Source: Chlorella sorokiniana
Taxonomy: Eukaryota; Chlorophyta; Trebouxiophyceae; Chlorellales; Chlorellaceae
DNA: 64,000 bases
Assembly (NCBI GenBank): GCA_025917655.1
Contig: CP084609.1
Location: forward strand, 434,001-498,000
Direction of reading: 5' to 3'
The first letter of the stretch is position 1; each line of letters opens with the position of its first letter. This document shows positions 50,496 through 61,839 of the stretch, piece after piece. Below the pieces are notes generated by a model. That model searched no databases and had not been told where the DNA came from. It was given only the letters and a program-made list of their open reading frames with translations. The translations under genes were made by a program, and so were the position numbers.

Positions 50496-52285
50496 TCAAA
50501 CCTTTGGCGTGCTGCCAAGGGTGGGGGTGCTGCCTAGAATCATTGCATCATCTATGTCGCTGTCATCTGCTTCATGGAGGGCAAAATTAGAAGCATTCTG
50601 AGGTCTCAGCACAATCAGACATGTCCGAGTTTGAGTTCGACGAGAGATACACCCAACACAGTAATATGGACTGCATCATGCTCTTGAACCACATGAGACC
50701 CCAGCATAACTAGTTACTCACCATCATCATATGCGTACTCTGGTGGCAACTCTAGGTTCTGCTTTAAGCTGCCCATATCACTAAAAGCATCCTCACATTC
50801 CATCATTTTAGTACTGATGTACCCCATGTCATAACTCCGAATCATGGGGGATGTACCCAAGCTGGATGAAGCCACATTGAGAAAACAAACGTGTTAACAC
50901 AGAAGATTAACATGCCAAAGGTGCCATGCTAGCATCCCTCCCACCTCAGGCCACTGCGCCCCAAGGACTGGGCCATCCATTCTGGACCCTTAAGGAAGAA
51001 ATGGCAGTACACAGGCAAAAATTCAGACATGGATGCATGTGTCAATTCATGTGAATTTAAATGCACACCTGCACAGCCGGTGCAGGCGCGGCAGCCTGGG
51101 ACTCTCCAGAGGGAATACAGACAGCCTCGGTGAAAGTTGAGGTTGCAGGTTCACGCGGGGCAGGAGGAGATGCCTGACCGGGCAGCATTGCCTGTTGAGA
51201 GGCACGGAACTCTGACTGAAAGGTCTCTTCCTCTGGAAGTGGGAAATTGCACTTTGCATGGACGCCCCTGCATGGTTGCAACCCTGCATATCAGGCACTG
51301 GTCAGCATGAGACAGCATGCCTGACAACGCACCGAATCGCACGTGCCGCCTGGTCATATGCCCGAGCTGCCTCTTCTGCTGTGTCAAATGTGCCCAGCCA
51401 CCGACGTGCGCCTACAGTTGGATCTCGTATCTCAGCTGCCCATTTGCCCCAAGGACGCTGCCGCACCCTCTGCAGCAAAAGGGATGGCGGAAGTCAAAGC
51501 AGATGGCCATGAAATGCGGACTGTCCTCCGCATGCCTGAATGTCTTGGTTCTCCTTGTGGATGGCAGGTCTTCTGCTGCTGTGATTGATCTTGCAGCATT
51601 TGCAGGGACATGCGACTTTCCGGCATGTGAATCGCCAGGCTCATCTGGCCGTGATGCAGTACGCAACTCCACTGACGCCATGCAAGGCCAAAGAAAATTG
51701 AGATGGGCAAAAGAGGAGACGAGGCATAACTTTGCCAACATGCAAATCACCTGCCAAGGCGCCCGGCCTGAAGGCTCCTGGAGATGCCATACTTGACAAA
51801 TGCTGTTGGTGTTTGATTGGCACATCGGATGGTTGCGAAGCTCCAGTATCTTGGCCTGGAGGCCCAACCATTGGCTGCGGCAACCTCGTATCCAGATACT
51901 GTGGCACGGGCGACTGCAGATACCCACGATGACCAGCTCCCAGTCCATGAAAGAGGCTGGCATTCGTACGGACAGGTGGCTGATGCGCCTGTGCACTGGC
52001 GGATGCAGCAGGCCTGGAAAAAGCCAGAGGTCGCGGAGGGAATGCGCCCTGCATAAACGGCATGGACCTAAAACGACTGATAAATAAGGCCTGCATGCCA
52101 TCCTACACTCACCAGCATGCCCGTGCTGTTCCCTGGTCTTACATGGGGCCAAGGAATGCTTGGACGCTGGAGTTGCGGGGCAGAGCTATCAGGCCGCGAT
52201 TGAGCAGGCACAGCAAACCCTGCTCCAGGTCGGGCAACTACAGCCTGAGCACCTGCCAATGGCCGCATCGCAGACGGCCCCGGGC
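50496..52285 (-). CDS. AP2/ERF-type transcription factor with Pro/Gln-rich N-terminus
   Basis: A plant-type DNA-binding transcription factor. Exons fitting in phase: 52285 to about 52096 (tentative, [20 protein letters not shown]), about 52052-51751 ([18 protein letters not shown] to RPGALAG), 51671-51536 ([12 protein letters not shown] to RRTKTF), 51469-51333 and the start of 51267-51069 (the AP2 domain: [40 protein letters not shown], then AKCNFPL), 50988-50945 ([13 protein letters not shown]), 50861-50722 ([29 protein letters not shown]) and 50566-50496 ([20 protein letters not shown], stop). The intron after 51536 has a GC donor. To read the invariant FRGVRQRPWG across this intron, one more G is needed at 51466-51468. 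More N-terminal sequence probably lies upstream (a Pro-rich frame at 52309-52623). No second AP2 domain was seen, so an ERF-like single-domain protein is likely. Confidence 0.85.
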
Positions 52286-53034
52286 CTGCACTTATGAATG
52301 AGGAAAAATTAGCGTGGAAGCACTTGATATTCCCAGGTGGGAAATGCAGAGCGCAGCGGCTTTCCTTGTGCGGAGGGAAATGGTTGTCCAGGAGTAGGCA
52401 GGCTGGGCGAAACTGGGCGTGCATCTGATGCTAATCCTGTCTTCAGGGTTGTCCAAGCTTGGGTGCAGTGTTCCCCCTCCTCCGGTAGGCGAGACATACT
52501 TGGCTTCGCGACGACCTTGCTACACGCGACAGGGAAATCCGTTGTGGAACTCGTGTATCTGAGTCCGAAACCACGGCCGCTGTCGTCCCTCTCTCGCAAG
52601 GGAACGGAGCTCGTCCAGAGCAACCCTTCAGGTGGGCCACTTGTTGATAAAATTCTTCACGACAACAGCAAATATATGCGGAGGACCAAGAGTGTCCAAA
52701 GGACATAAAAGTGCTCACCTCTCCGGCTCTACTTCCCCCGCATCTTTCGTAAGGTAAGAACCTGCCCAATGCTGTGTGACAATAAGCTCCCGGACAGTTT
52801 GATTTCAAAGGGCGGCTTGGGCTGATCCCCTTGTGCCCAGTCTGAGTGAGGTGGAAAGGGCGAGAATAAAACACGGATGCAGCCGATCCACAATTAAATT
52901 GTCCTTTGGCTTGTCTCATGCCGACGCAGCAAACCATGGGGCGCGCCTCCCCGGCATGCGGGAAGCGCTTGCCCTGTGAGAGGCCCTTCCACGTGGTTTT
53001 ACGCAGCTTGAGGCCGCCGATTAATGCAGGAAGT
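52286..53034. other. Interval upstream of AP2/ERF and LpxC
   Basis: About 750 bp between two divergent genes. A 209-codon minus-strand frame (52443-53072) and a Pro-rich frame (52309-52623) may include further 5' exons of the AP2/ERF gene. I cannot fix their splice sites. Confidence 0.35.
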
Positions 53035-55229
53035 ATGCAGACTTGGGCGCGGTCTATTCCCAAGGTGCGCACGGCTGCACCCCCTCCTGGCTCGCTTGCA
53101 CGCCTTTTCCCTGGCTTTTAGAACATCAGTTCTGAAGCATCAATGTGCAGGACAGCAAGCTGCGCCGCAGCAGCCCGACTGGCGGTGCGCAGAGGTTCAT
53201 CACCATCCGTGCAACAGCTGCAACAACGTTGGCATCACACGCAGCTATCGAAACGTGTCAGACGCTGCAGCGCTCCTTTGTGGTCGGTGGCATCGGTCTG
53301 CACACCGGGAGTACGCAGTTGTGCGCATCATGCCAGCTTTTGCAGGCGATGGCCGCTACTTTGTGCGCGTGTCGGAGGGTGCCAACCATTCCAGCTGGCT
53401 GATCGACCGCCCAGACGGCGAGCACATGCCAGGTGGACGAGGAGCTCCTCTTTCTCTTTGTTTCAGTGAGGTGCAGTGATCGACATTTGATGCCCCAACC
53501 TCTTGCTTATGCACATGCAGGTGATGTTGCCACTATGTCGGAAGGCCATGGTGCCCAGCCAGCTTCCATATACAACGCACGACTGTATTTTGACTATGTG
53601 CAGGTAGAGATAACACCTGAGATATGCTGTTGAAAGCCGGGCAAATTGTCACCGAATTCACCGAAGAGCACCGTTATTGAATACATTGCAGAGGCAAGAT
53701 CTTGGTGCTTTCTCTGGCACTTTTGAGGAGTTCTTACAGGCGCAGCAGGCAGAGCTCCCTGGAACAGTGCAGGATTTGGCGGCTTCAGTGGAACAGGTAC
53801 GACTTCGCACTGTGCCACCCTATACGCATAGCTGAAATGGGTATTAAGCTGGCTTCTAACTCGTGCAGCCTTCTGTTGGAGGTTTAGATGAAGATCGTTT
53901 GCAAGCTGACATAGCAAATTTGCAAGAGGGCCACAGGCTGTGCTGTGTACTTGCTCACGGCAAGCATCGCGTCTGGGGTGCCGAGCACCTACTAGCAGCG
54001 CTGGAGGCCTGTGGGGTTCATGATGCTCGTATCGAGATTGAGGGAGGTCATGGCAAGTTGACAGTGGCTTGACATATGCTTAGCTTCAACCTATAGCACC
54101 AGGTGAGTAATTGACCAGAGGTGCTGTTTGCAACTGCAGAAATTCCTGTCGTGGATGGATCCGCTCTTGGATGGGCCGAAGAAATTCGAAATGCTGGCCT
54201 GCAGCCATCCCCATTTAAATCGACAGAACGAGGCGAAATGAGCATTGAAAGGCCAACATTGCACGAGGCACGTTTGCACAGTGCCCGTTCATTTTACACA
54301 CATCCCTGTTGCCATCCGATGTTCTGGCTCTGAAGTTTACTGATTTTGCATGTTCAGAATGTCACAGTACAAGAGGGCGAGTCGTTCATCACCTTCTATC
54401 CCGGGCCAGTTATGCGCCTGTCAGGTGCGAAGTGCATTGCGTGCGATGTTGAGTTCTCAGCTATGTTCATGTTCCTGACCAGCACAATTCCGCCTGCAGT
54501 TGGTTTGAACTGGTCAAGCACGGCACCTGTTGTTGGATGCCAGTGGTTTACTTGGAGCCCTGATAGCCAACATGGCAGAGATCACTTCTGCAGCGTGCTA
54601 GCTCCGGCAAGGACTTGCTATCCTTCTGTTGAGGTGTGTTTAAAATTGGCGGGCTCTCAGTCATCCCGTATCTACTAATCAATCCATCTTTCATTCAAAG
54701 CCTCGGCATTGTCTATGCTGCAAACTGCAGGGTGTGGAAGCCCTTATGCAGGAAGGGCTGTTACAGGGTGGTCCTGACTTTGTCAGTTTGATTGGCAACA
54801 AGGATAAGTGGTAAAAAAATAGCAGCGAACTGATGCACGTGTAGTCATCAGTCTCAGCATTCGATGGGCGTGTTCTTGCCTTTGATGTTTCTGTTTGTCC
54901 TCTGCAGGCTGGATCCTAGCATCGTCAGGTTTCCGAGTGATGAAGCTGCACGTCATGCAGTTGTGGACTTGCTGGTCCGTCGCTGATTGCAATGATTGAT
55001 TGCGTGTTCATGCCAGTACAAGCATTGCAACCATAAAAATGCAGGCGCAGCTCATCTTGACACGTCCAAACACTCAATACGTTCCACTTCATGATGTGCA
55101 ATGTAGGGCGACTTGTCCCTACTGGCCAGACCTGGAAGAAAAGGCCTTCCGGTGGGTCACTATGTGGCCTACAATCCTGATCACAATCTGCAGGCAAAGT
55201 TTGTGAAAAAACTGTTTTGTCAGATGTAA
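53035..55229 (+). CDS. LpxC: UDP-3-O-acyl-N-acetylglucosamine deacetylase (LpxC), plant-type
   Basis: LpxC is the zinc enzyme of the first committed step of lipid A synthesis; plants keep it as a mitochondrial or plastid pathway of bacterial origin. The tentative first exon at 53035 (MQTWARSIPK) joins in phase to an Arg-rich segment at about 53152. Then QTLQRSFVVGGIGLHTG and EYAVVRIMPAFAGDGRYFVRV, interrupted by a one-base deletion in the G-run 53307-53309. Next: VWGAEHLLAALEACGVHDAR with the zinc-ligand His, EIPVVDGSALGWAEEI, VVGCQWFTW, ARTCYPSVE, EALMQEGLLQGG, VRFPSDEAARHAVVDLL, and finally GDLSLLARPGRKGLPVGHYV and AYNPDHNLQAKFVKKL. The stop is at 55227-55229. The GxPxGHxVAYxxxH end carries the conserved His residues. 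An acceptor at about 55086 gives the continuous DLLGDLSLL. The start remains uncertain. Confidence 0.92.
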
Positions 55230-55237
55230 AGAGCCGC

Positions 55238-55242
55238 TGTAA
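55238..55242 (+). terminator. TGTAA polyadenylation-type signal after LpxC
   Basis: TGTAA lies 9 bases after the stop codon, and a second TGTAA overlaps the stop. This fits the chlorophyte signal but the match is short. Confidence 0.25.
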
Positions 55243-55895
55243 TGTGGGGTAGTACTATCTGAGAGGCTGCCATGTGCACGTAGAGAGTTATTTCTAAGGA
55301 TTTGCATCTAGATCGCAGCATGTCTGAAATTTAAATTGTTCATACTTATCACTCACAGACAGTTCCTGCAGTCCAGACTACCTTCCGCATGTCTGGCCAC
55401 GCCAGGCTCCTTTGTGCTTGACACAGTTTGGGGTCTATGAACTTTTTTTGCACTTGAGTAGTCGACATTGCATTACAACCAGGCAAGAGAGCACAGGAAA
55501 CTTGCATGTGAAAGCACTTAAGTCATGCTGCATTCGCCCTGCATGCCATCATACGCAATTGAGTCATGCAGGGGCATCGCAGGTGGACCGCCATGGCCAT
55601 CAGCGGGCTGCATTTCTCTTGATGAGGAGGACAGTGAGCATCTGTGCATGCACTTCTGACACCCGAAGACCCACACCGCGAAGGGAATGGCAGAATTCAG
55701 AGGGGGATGGATGGACATAACATCTCAGACGCTGAGACATGGAGGACGGTCGCGTTTGGTGAAGCCAAGCATTTTGTTAGGACCAACTGGTTAAGCACTT
55801 GCCCAGTGACTGTCAAATAATGCGCCGACTATTCTCTTCATTTCTGCCTGAGTTAATAAACGTGCTTTCTGCCGGAGAACCACTTAAATGAACAT

Positions 55896-56015
55896 ACAAC
55901 CACTTTGGCTTGGTAATGACATCCATGCATTTAAGGCGCCTTATAAAAGCTTGATCACAACCACTTTGGTTCAGTCGCGACATCCTTTATGCAAAGACGA
56001 CGTACAGAAGCTTGA
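55896..56015. repeat. Imperfect direct duplication, unit about 60 bp
   Basis: Two adjacent copies both start with acaaccactttgg (55896 and about 55957), share acatcc, then end in agaagcttgat or aaaagcttgat. The copies differ at many positions, so the duplication is old. The function is unknown. Confidence 0.5.
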
Positions 56016-56370
56016 TTATGAATAATTAATGTAGGCCTGCTGCTACGGTCAAACTGTGCAGAGAGCTATAAGTATGCCATTCTTACCGCGAAGAAGTTAT
56101 GGCGGCGGGGGATAAAGGGAAGCAAGAACAGATGACAAGCACCGAAATTGCCGTGCTTCTCAGCTTCAGACATTTATAGTTGAAATCCCAAGCTATCCCA
56201 CCTTACTCACGAAGACAACTCGGAGTGGGTGTCAAGACCCTGTGCAGTAACCCACTACACCAGAGCTCAACTTACACCATAAGCTGTACAAAGCGGGGCA
56301 GGACTCCATTGATAAAAGAGTGGAACAATTCTGACCAAAGGGGGAGCATCCATGCTGTCACCAAACATTC

Positions 56371-56607
56371 GTGCACTGGATATCGGAATCCACACAGGAA
56401 ACGCTTGCCAACTACTCAGCCGCCCTCAGGGCCGCCTTCCCAGCGGGCGCCGCAATCGCATTCAGAAGAGAGTTCGAAAGTAGAGATAAATACGCTGATG
56501 CGCAGAGGGATCAGGATGTCGGACGTGTAGCCTTGGGAGCCAGAGACCCACAAGACCTCGACAGCGCCCTCCGCGTTGGAAACGCCCTCGAAAGAATATA
56601 CAGCTAA
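56371..56607 (+). CDS. Unrecognised 78-codon frame, possibly a mobile-element gag fragment
   Basis: The translation is charged and Ala-rich (SAALRAAFPAGAAIAF; DPQDLDSALRVGNALERI). The last part loosely resembles the end of a retrotransposon gag domain, where a Pro-xx-Leu-xx-Ala-xx-Ala pattern is common. No reverse transcriptase, long terminal repeat or zinc knuckle is nearby. It could equally be an unrelated exon or chance. Confidence 0.18.
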   Translation: MHWISESTQETLANYSAALRAAFPAGAAIAFRREFESRDKYADAQRDQDVGRVALGARDPQDLDSALRVGNALERIYS

Positions 56608-56752
56608 CAGCCAACGAGTGGAATCAAGCAAAAACGATATAAACAGTACACGTGCTGTACTTGATTGCCGGGGACAGAGGGTCGAAAGCACGGGGCTTGA
56701 CGCGATGCACCTCTTTCAGGCCTGTCCCACGGCGAGTGCAGCGGTCGCAACC

Positions 56753-58127
<1,375 letters not shown>

Positions 58128-58197
58128 CTGCTTACATCATGGGAGGAGGCGAAGCATATACACTATGTGCCATGCAATCATTTCACGGGTTCTTATG

Positions 58198-58812
58198 TCA
58201 CATTGGACTTACTATGTGATTGTGAGATGGCGCAACCGTTTTCGATCGCTGGAAGGAGCGTGAGTTTCCATCATAAGTCTCCATCATGTACCACAGCGAG
58301 TCCCTGAAATGACAGACCAAAATCAAACACAAGCAAAGCATCAAACATGGGTTGCCGTTACGGTTCACTTGCATGACCAAGTAGAACCACGCCCATACAT
58401 CAGTACAGCCAGATTTCTCACGCGCGAAGAGAATGCTGGCCGGTAAGCAATAATGCAAGTGTGTTTGGACAACTCCGTTGGGAGCATAAACTTTGGTTGG
58501 ATTCCCCTGCATGATAGGCGCGCTGCCAGGCATGCTTGGGACAGTGGTGCATTGAGTGTGGTGGTGTTGAATGACACCAATTGACAGAGAGAGGGGTGCA
58601 GCATTGTGCAGGGGGCTGGCCGGGCCCGGAGGGGAGGGTAACTTGCAGCGATGGCAGGCTATTTGGCTGCCTGTTACGCTGCTACAAGCAGGACAATACA
58701 AAGCACAGGCCGATTGCATGGTACTGGTGTTTGGTGCTGGCTTCTGCTGGCATACACCTGTGGGATGGGCAGTGTTTGAAGGGGCATTAGTGGCAGGGAG
58801 CACCGAAACCAA
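58198..58812 (-). CDS. Unrecognised 204-codon open frame with two CxxC pairs
   Basis: The translation contains [17 protein letters not shown], two CxxC pairs nine residues apart, followed by a Pro/Ser-rich stretch. Such spacing could bind zinc, but it does not match the LSD1-type finger, whose pairs are further apart. It lacks introns, unlike its neighbours. It may be chance. The name rests on the frame alone. Confidence 0.2.
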   Translation of the reverse strand: MVSVLPATNAPSNTAHPTGVCQQKPAPNTSTMQSACALYCPACSSVTGSQIACHRCKLPSPPGPASPLHNAAPLSLSIGVIQHHHTQCTTVPSMPGSAPIMQGNPTKVYAPNGVVQTHLHYCLPASILFAREKSGCTDVWAWFYLVMQVNRNGNPCLMLCLCLILVCHFRDSLWYMMETYDGNSRSFQRSKTVAPSHNHIVSPM

Positions 58813-58845
58813 CCGTTTCTCCCCGTAAGTTCAGGCCTGCATTGT

Positions 58846-58874
58846 ACACGCTACTATAGTACGCGCTACTATAG
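58846..58874. repeat. Short repeated element with ctactatag
   Basis: ctactatag occurs twice (58851-58859 and 58866-58874), each preceded by cgcgctactatag or acacgctactatag, and a related inverted copy (tagtatacgcg) follows near 58881. The copies sit about 350 bp before the adenylate kinase start. A regulatory role is only possible, not shown. Confidence 0.4.
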
Positions 58875-59210
58875 ACATTGTAGTATACGCGACTATACAT
58901 ATTGGGAGGCCGGGGGCTCTTCCACATGTCGCTTCTCACATTGTCGTCCATCTGCGTACTGCCTGAGCAAGCACTACGCTTCGCTTATCTCCTCTTCCCT
59001 TCTCCCATCTCCTGACAGCATTGCTCCAAACTGTTTGTTTGATATGGATAGCCGGGCAGTGTCAACTTCCCAATTGCCGACCAAGCGCCGGGTCTGTGTG
59101 GCCTTTGAGGGCTTGCACATTAGAAAGAGTTTCCTATGTAGACACAGTGGGTTTATAACCGCAGAAACAGGCATTGCGAAGCGGATAGCTTTTCGGGTTA
59201 CACCTCACAT

Positions 59211-60688
59211 ATGTCCGTAGGTCTCGTTGCACACCGCGAGCCAAATGTTTTTCCCTACACGCGGCCGCACTGCAAGCGGCTGTCTATCAGGGTAGCTTCC
59301 GAACAAAAGGTAGACCCTGGTGAAGGCCTGCTGTTGTTAGACTATCACGGCTCCAACCTATTCCTGGGTTTATCATTGTTACACAAACGGGGATTGTTCC
59401 GCTTTCTTTTGCGTGCCTTTGAGAATGCTGGCTTGTATTTATGCAGGCAGATACCGCTGGTGTCACCCCCTGGCCTCCGCTGCGAATCATGATTGCTGGG
59501 GCACCTGCAGCTGGAAAGGGAACCCAATGCGCAAAAATTGTGGATAAGGCAAGTTTTTTTCTGTCTGTCAGCAGCGTGCCCCAAGATCCTGGTGTTAACT
59601 CACTTCCGTCCAATGTGTTTGTGCTCAGTATGGTCTTGTGCACATTTCTGTGGGCGACTTGTTACGGGCAGAGGTGGCATCAGGGACACCAGCAGGGCTG
59701 AAAGCAAAAAGCTTTATGGATAATGGAGATTTGGTGCCTAATGAGGTCAGAGGTCAAGCAGCTCCAGCATCGTTTAGCAATTAAAGGTACCAGAGTTGCA
59801 GAGATTCATAATGGGGGCTTCATGTGCAGGTCGTGGTGGACATGGTGAAAAATAAGCTTGCTGAAGAGGAGGTTAAAAAGAATGGTTGGTTGCTTGACGG
59901 TTATCCGCGCAGGTTAGACTGTTGGATTGCTGCTTTTGAGGATTTATATCTTGACATGCATGCCAACCTGGTGCTCCTTCTGTGCAGCGGTGAACAGGCA
60001 GAGGCCATTGAAAAAGAGGGCATACGCCCAGATGTTTTCCTGCTGATTGAGGCAAGTAGCATGAAGGTTTGCTAATGTAATACTTTGGTCACCAAGTGAT
60101 TGTTATCTGCAGGTCCCAGATGATCTTCTCATTGAGCGTGTCGTAGGGCGCCGTAGCGATCCCGGTGAACAAAGTTCTAACATATCAAGTTTGCACCTGT
60201 ACATGTCAAGTTTGCACGTGTATCATTGAAGACAACATTATTGTTTTCCTGCAGTAACAGGAGAGATTTATCATCTTGTGTTTAAGCCCCCTCCGCCTGA
60301 TCTTATTCCTCGATTGGTATGCAAGACCCGCTGACAGCTGTTCAGCTGGTGCTGCCTGAAGATGTGCGAAGTTCCCGTCATTCTAACCTGTGTTTGCAGG
60401 TGCAACGGACTGATGACACTGAGGAGAAAGCAAGAAATCGTCTTCAAACGTACCATTCCAATGTGGATGCCGTGTTAGGCTTTTACAATAATCAGTTGGT
60501 GAAGGTGTGCATGACCAGCTGAATACAGCATTTACCCAAGGTTATGCAAGGGATTACGTCTGGACGTTTGCATCTTTTTGTCTTGCGTTCTTGGCGGCTT
60601 CATGCAGGTTGATGGGACGGCTTCAATGGAGTCGGTTTTTCAGGCCATTGTTGAGGCAATTGAGGGTGTCCGACAGGTGCCTCCTTGA
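59211..60688 (+). CDS. Adenylate kinase, plastid type (254 residues)
   Basis: Interconverts ATP plus AMP and two ADP. Nine exons fit exactly: 59211-59309, 59447-59548, 59629-59745, 59830-59912, 59988-60051, 60113-60164, 60255-60316, 60400-60504, 60608-60688. The leader [20 protein letters not shown] is Arg-rich, fitting a plastid transit peptide. Motifs: [18 protein letters not shown] (P-loop), [16 protein letters not shown], the AMP-binding [38 protein letters not shown] (long LID), [14 protein letters not shown] and the C-terminal helix [17 protein letters not shown]. The long LID with no Cys pair means no structural zinc. Two introns, after 59548 and 60051, have GC donors (GCAAGT in both). 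The mature part matches plant chloroplast AMKs. Confidence 0.95.
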
Positions 60689-61839
60689 GTCCAATGATGG
60701 AAGTGAACCCAAATAGTCATTATCTGGATGTTCAGTTGACTGAGACATGCGTGAGTGCTGTCTGACACTTGTATAATACAGGTGTTATAGTATATCATAT
60801 CTGCGAGTTTTATAAACCGGACACAATGTAAAACTTGATTCATCTTCATGGTAAACTGGCTAGGTTGAAGCCACCTCGCTGGTTTTTACCTACAAACAAG
60901 CAAATGCTCTGAAAAGCTGCTAAATGTACCACATCTTTGCACATCTGAGACAGCAAAAACAACTATTGGCAAGTTCACTAGAAGAGCATTGGTGGCCTGA
61001 AACCTGCGAGTACTGGAGTGACTGGCAGGCTGCACGATTCAACAGTAGAAGTCCGCAATAAATTAATATCCTCGCAGTCAGTACCGGGCAACTGCCACAT
61101 GTAGGTGCAAGACAGAGGCAGATACTGAGAAATTTTGACAGCAGCCAGCCATCATGCAACCTTATAAAGTGCAGGCCATCCGGTTTATAAATCAATCACA
61201 AACGCAAGGCATCATGCCAGATAGTGCTCAACACCATGCGGCCGGAAGAAATGGGGATCAGTTGCAGAAATTTTGTTTGCTTTGGCCTGGCAAGGCGCTG
61301 GCAGTAATCCTTGGGGAGGGGAGGATTTAGCCAGGGTCTGGCAAAGAAAGGTCTGTGCTGGCATTAAGGAATAGCAGACGGCAACGGTGCCTGTAGTGCT
61401 GACGGCAAGAACTGTGAACCTGCTGAATTGCCAGAAAGAAGGCGTAACTGTCAGACAGACCCATTGGCCTGGAGTGCCAGTGCAATCCCCTACTGTTGCC
61501 CAAGTGCTGGCAAGACTGAACATGCCGTGCTAGCATGTTGGTGGTGGCCCGTCCAAGCTGCCTTCCCTGCCAGTCTGGTTGGTAATGGCACTTCGCGCGA
61601 GCGCCGGACCCAGAGAGCCCAAGCCTGGCCAATTGCCAACAGCGAAAGCAAACAGTGTATGAACACGATAGAAACGGGGGTTCGCGGGATCGCGGCCCCT
61701 AGCCCCTAGATGCCTTGTGTACACGCACAATGGGACTGTAGTGGTGTGCAGTGTACCCCCTTGTACCTCTCTGACATTGACTGCGTTACGACGACGATCT
61801 TGTCGGACCCTCCCTTGACTTGCAAATCAGCTTTCCGAG
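60689..61839. other. Interval between adenylate kinase and the last gene
   Basis: About 1.15 kb. Minus-strand frames at 61212-61523 and 61327-61632 overlap and have no motif. The TGTAA element at 60827-60831 probably marks the adenylate kinase 3' end. The last-gene promoter should be near 61.7-61.8 kb. Confidence 0.35.
60827..60831 (+). terminator. TGTAA polyadenylation-type signal after adenylate kinase
   Basis: TGTAA lies about 140 bases after the stop, a typical 3' UTR length. The match is short and may be chance. Confidence 0.25.

Larger units (their letters stand above)
55230..56752. other. Interval between LpxC and RPL10
   Basis: About 1.5 kb, the longest region with no assigned gene apart from the Tra1 introns. 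It contains an imperfect 60-bp duplication (55896-56015) and two overlapping unrecognised frames at 56180-56607. It should include the RPL10 promoter at its right end. Confidence 0.35.
58128..59210. other. Interval between RPL10 and adenylate kinase
   Basis: About 1.1 kb. It holds a 204-codon minus-strand frame at 58198-58812 and a repeated ctactatag element near 58846-58874 that may lie upstream of the adenylate kinase promoter. No other gene was recognised. Confidence 0.35.

Noticed and set aside
58198-58812. LSD1-type zinc finger
   Set aside because: The CxxC spacing (9 residues) does not match the family, and no RGA motif is present.
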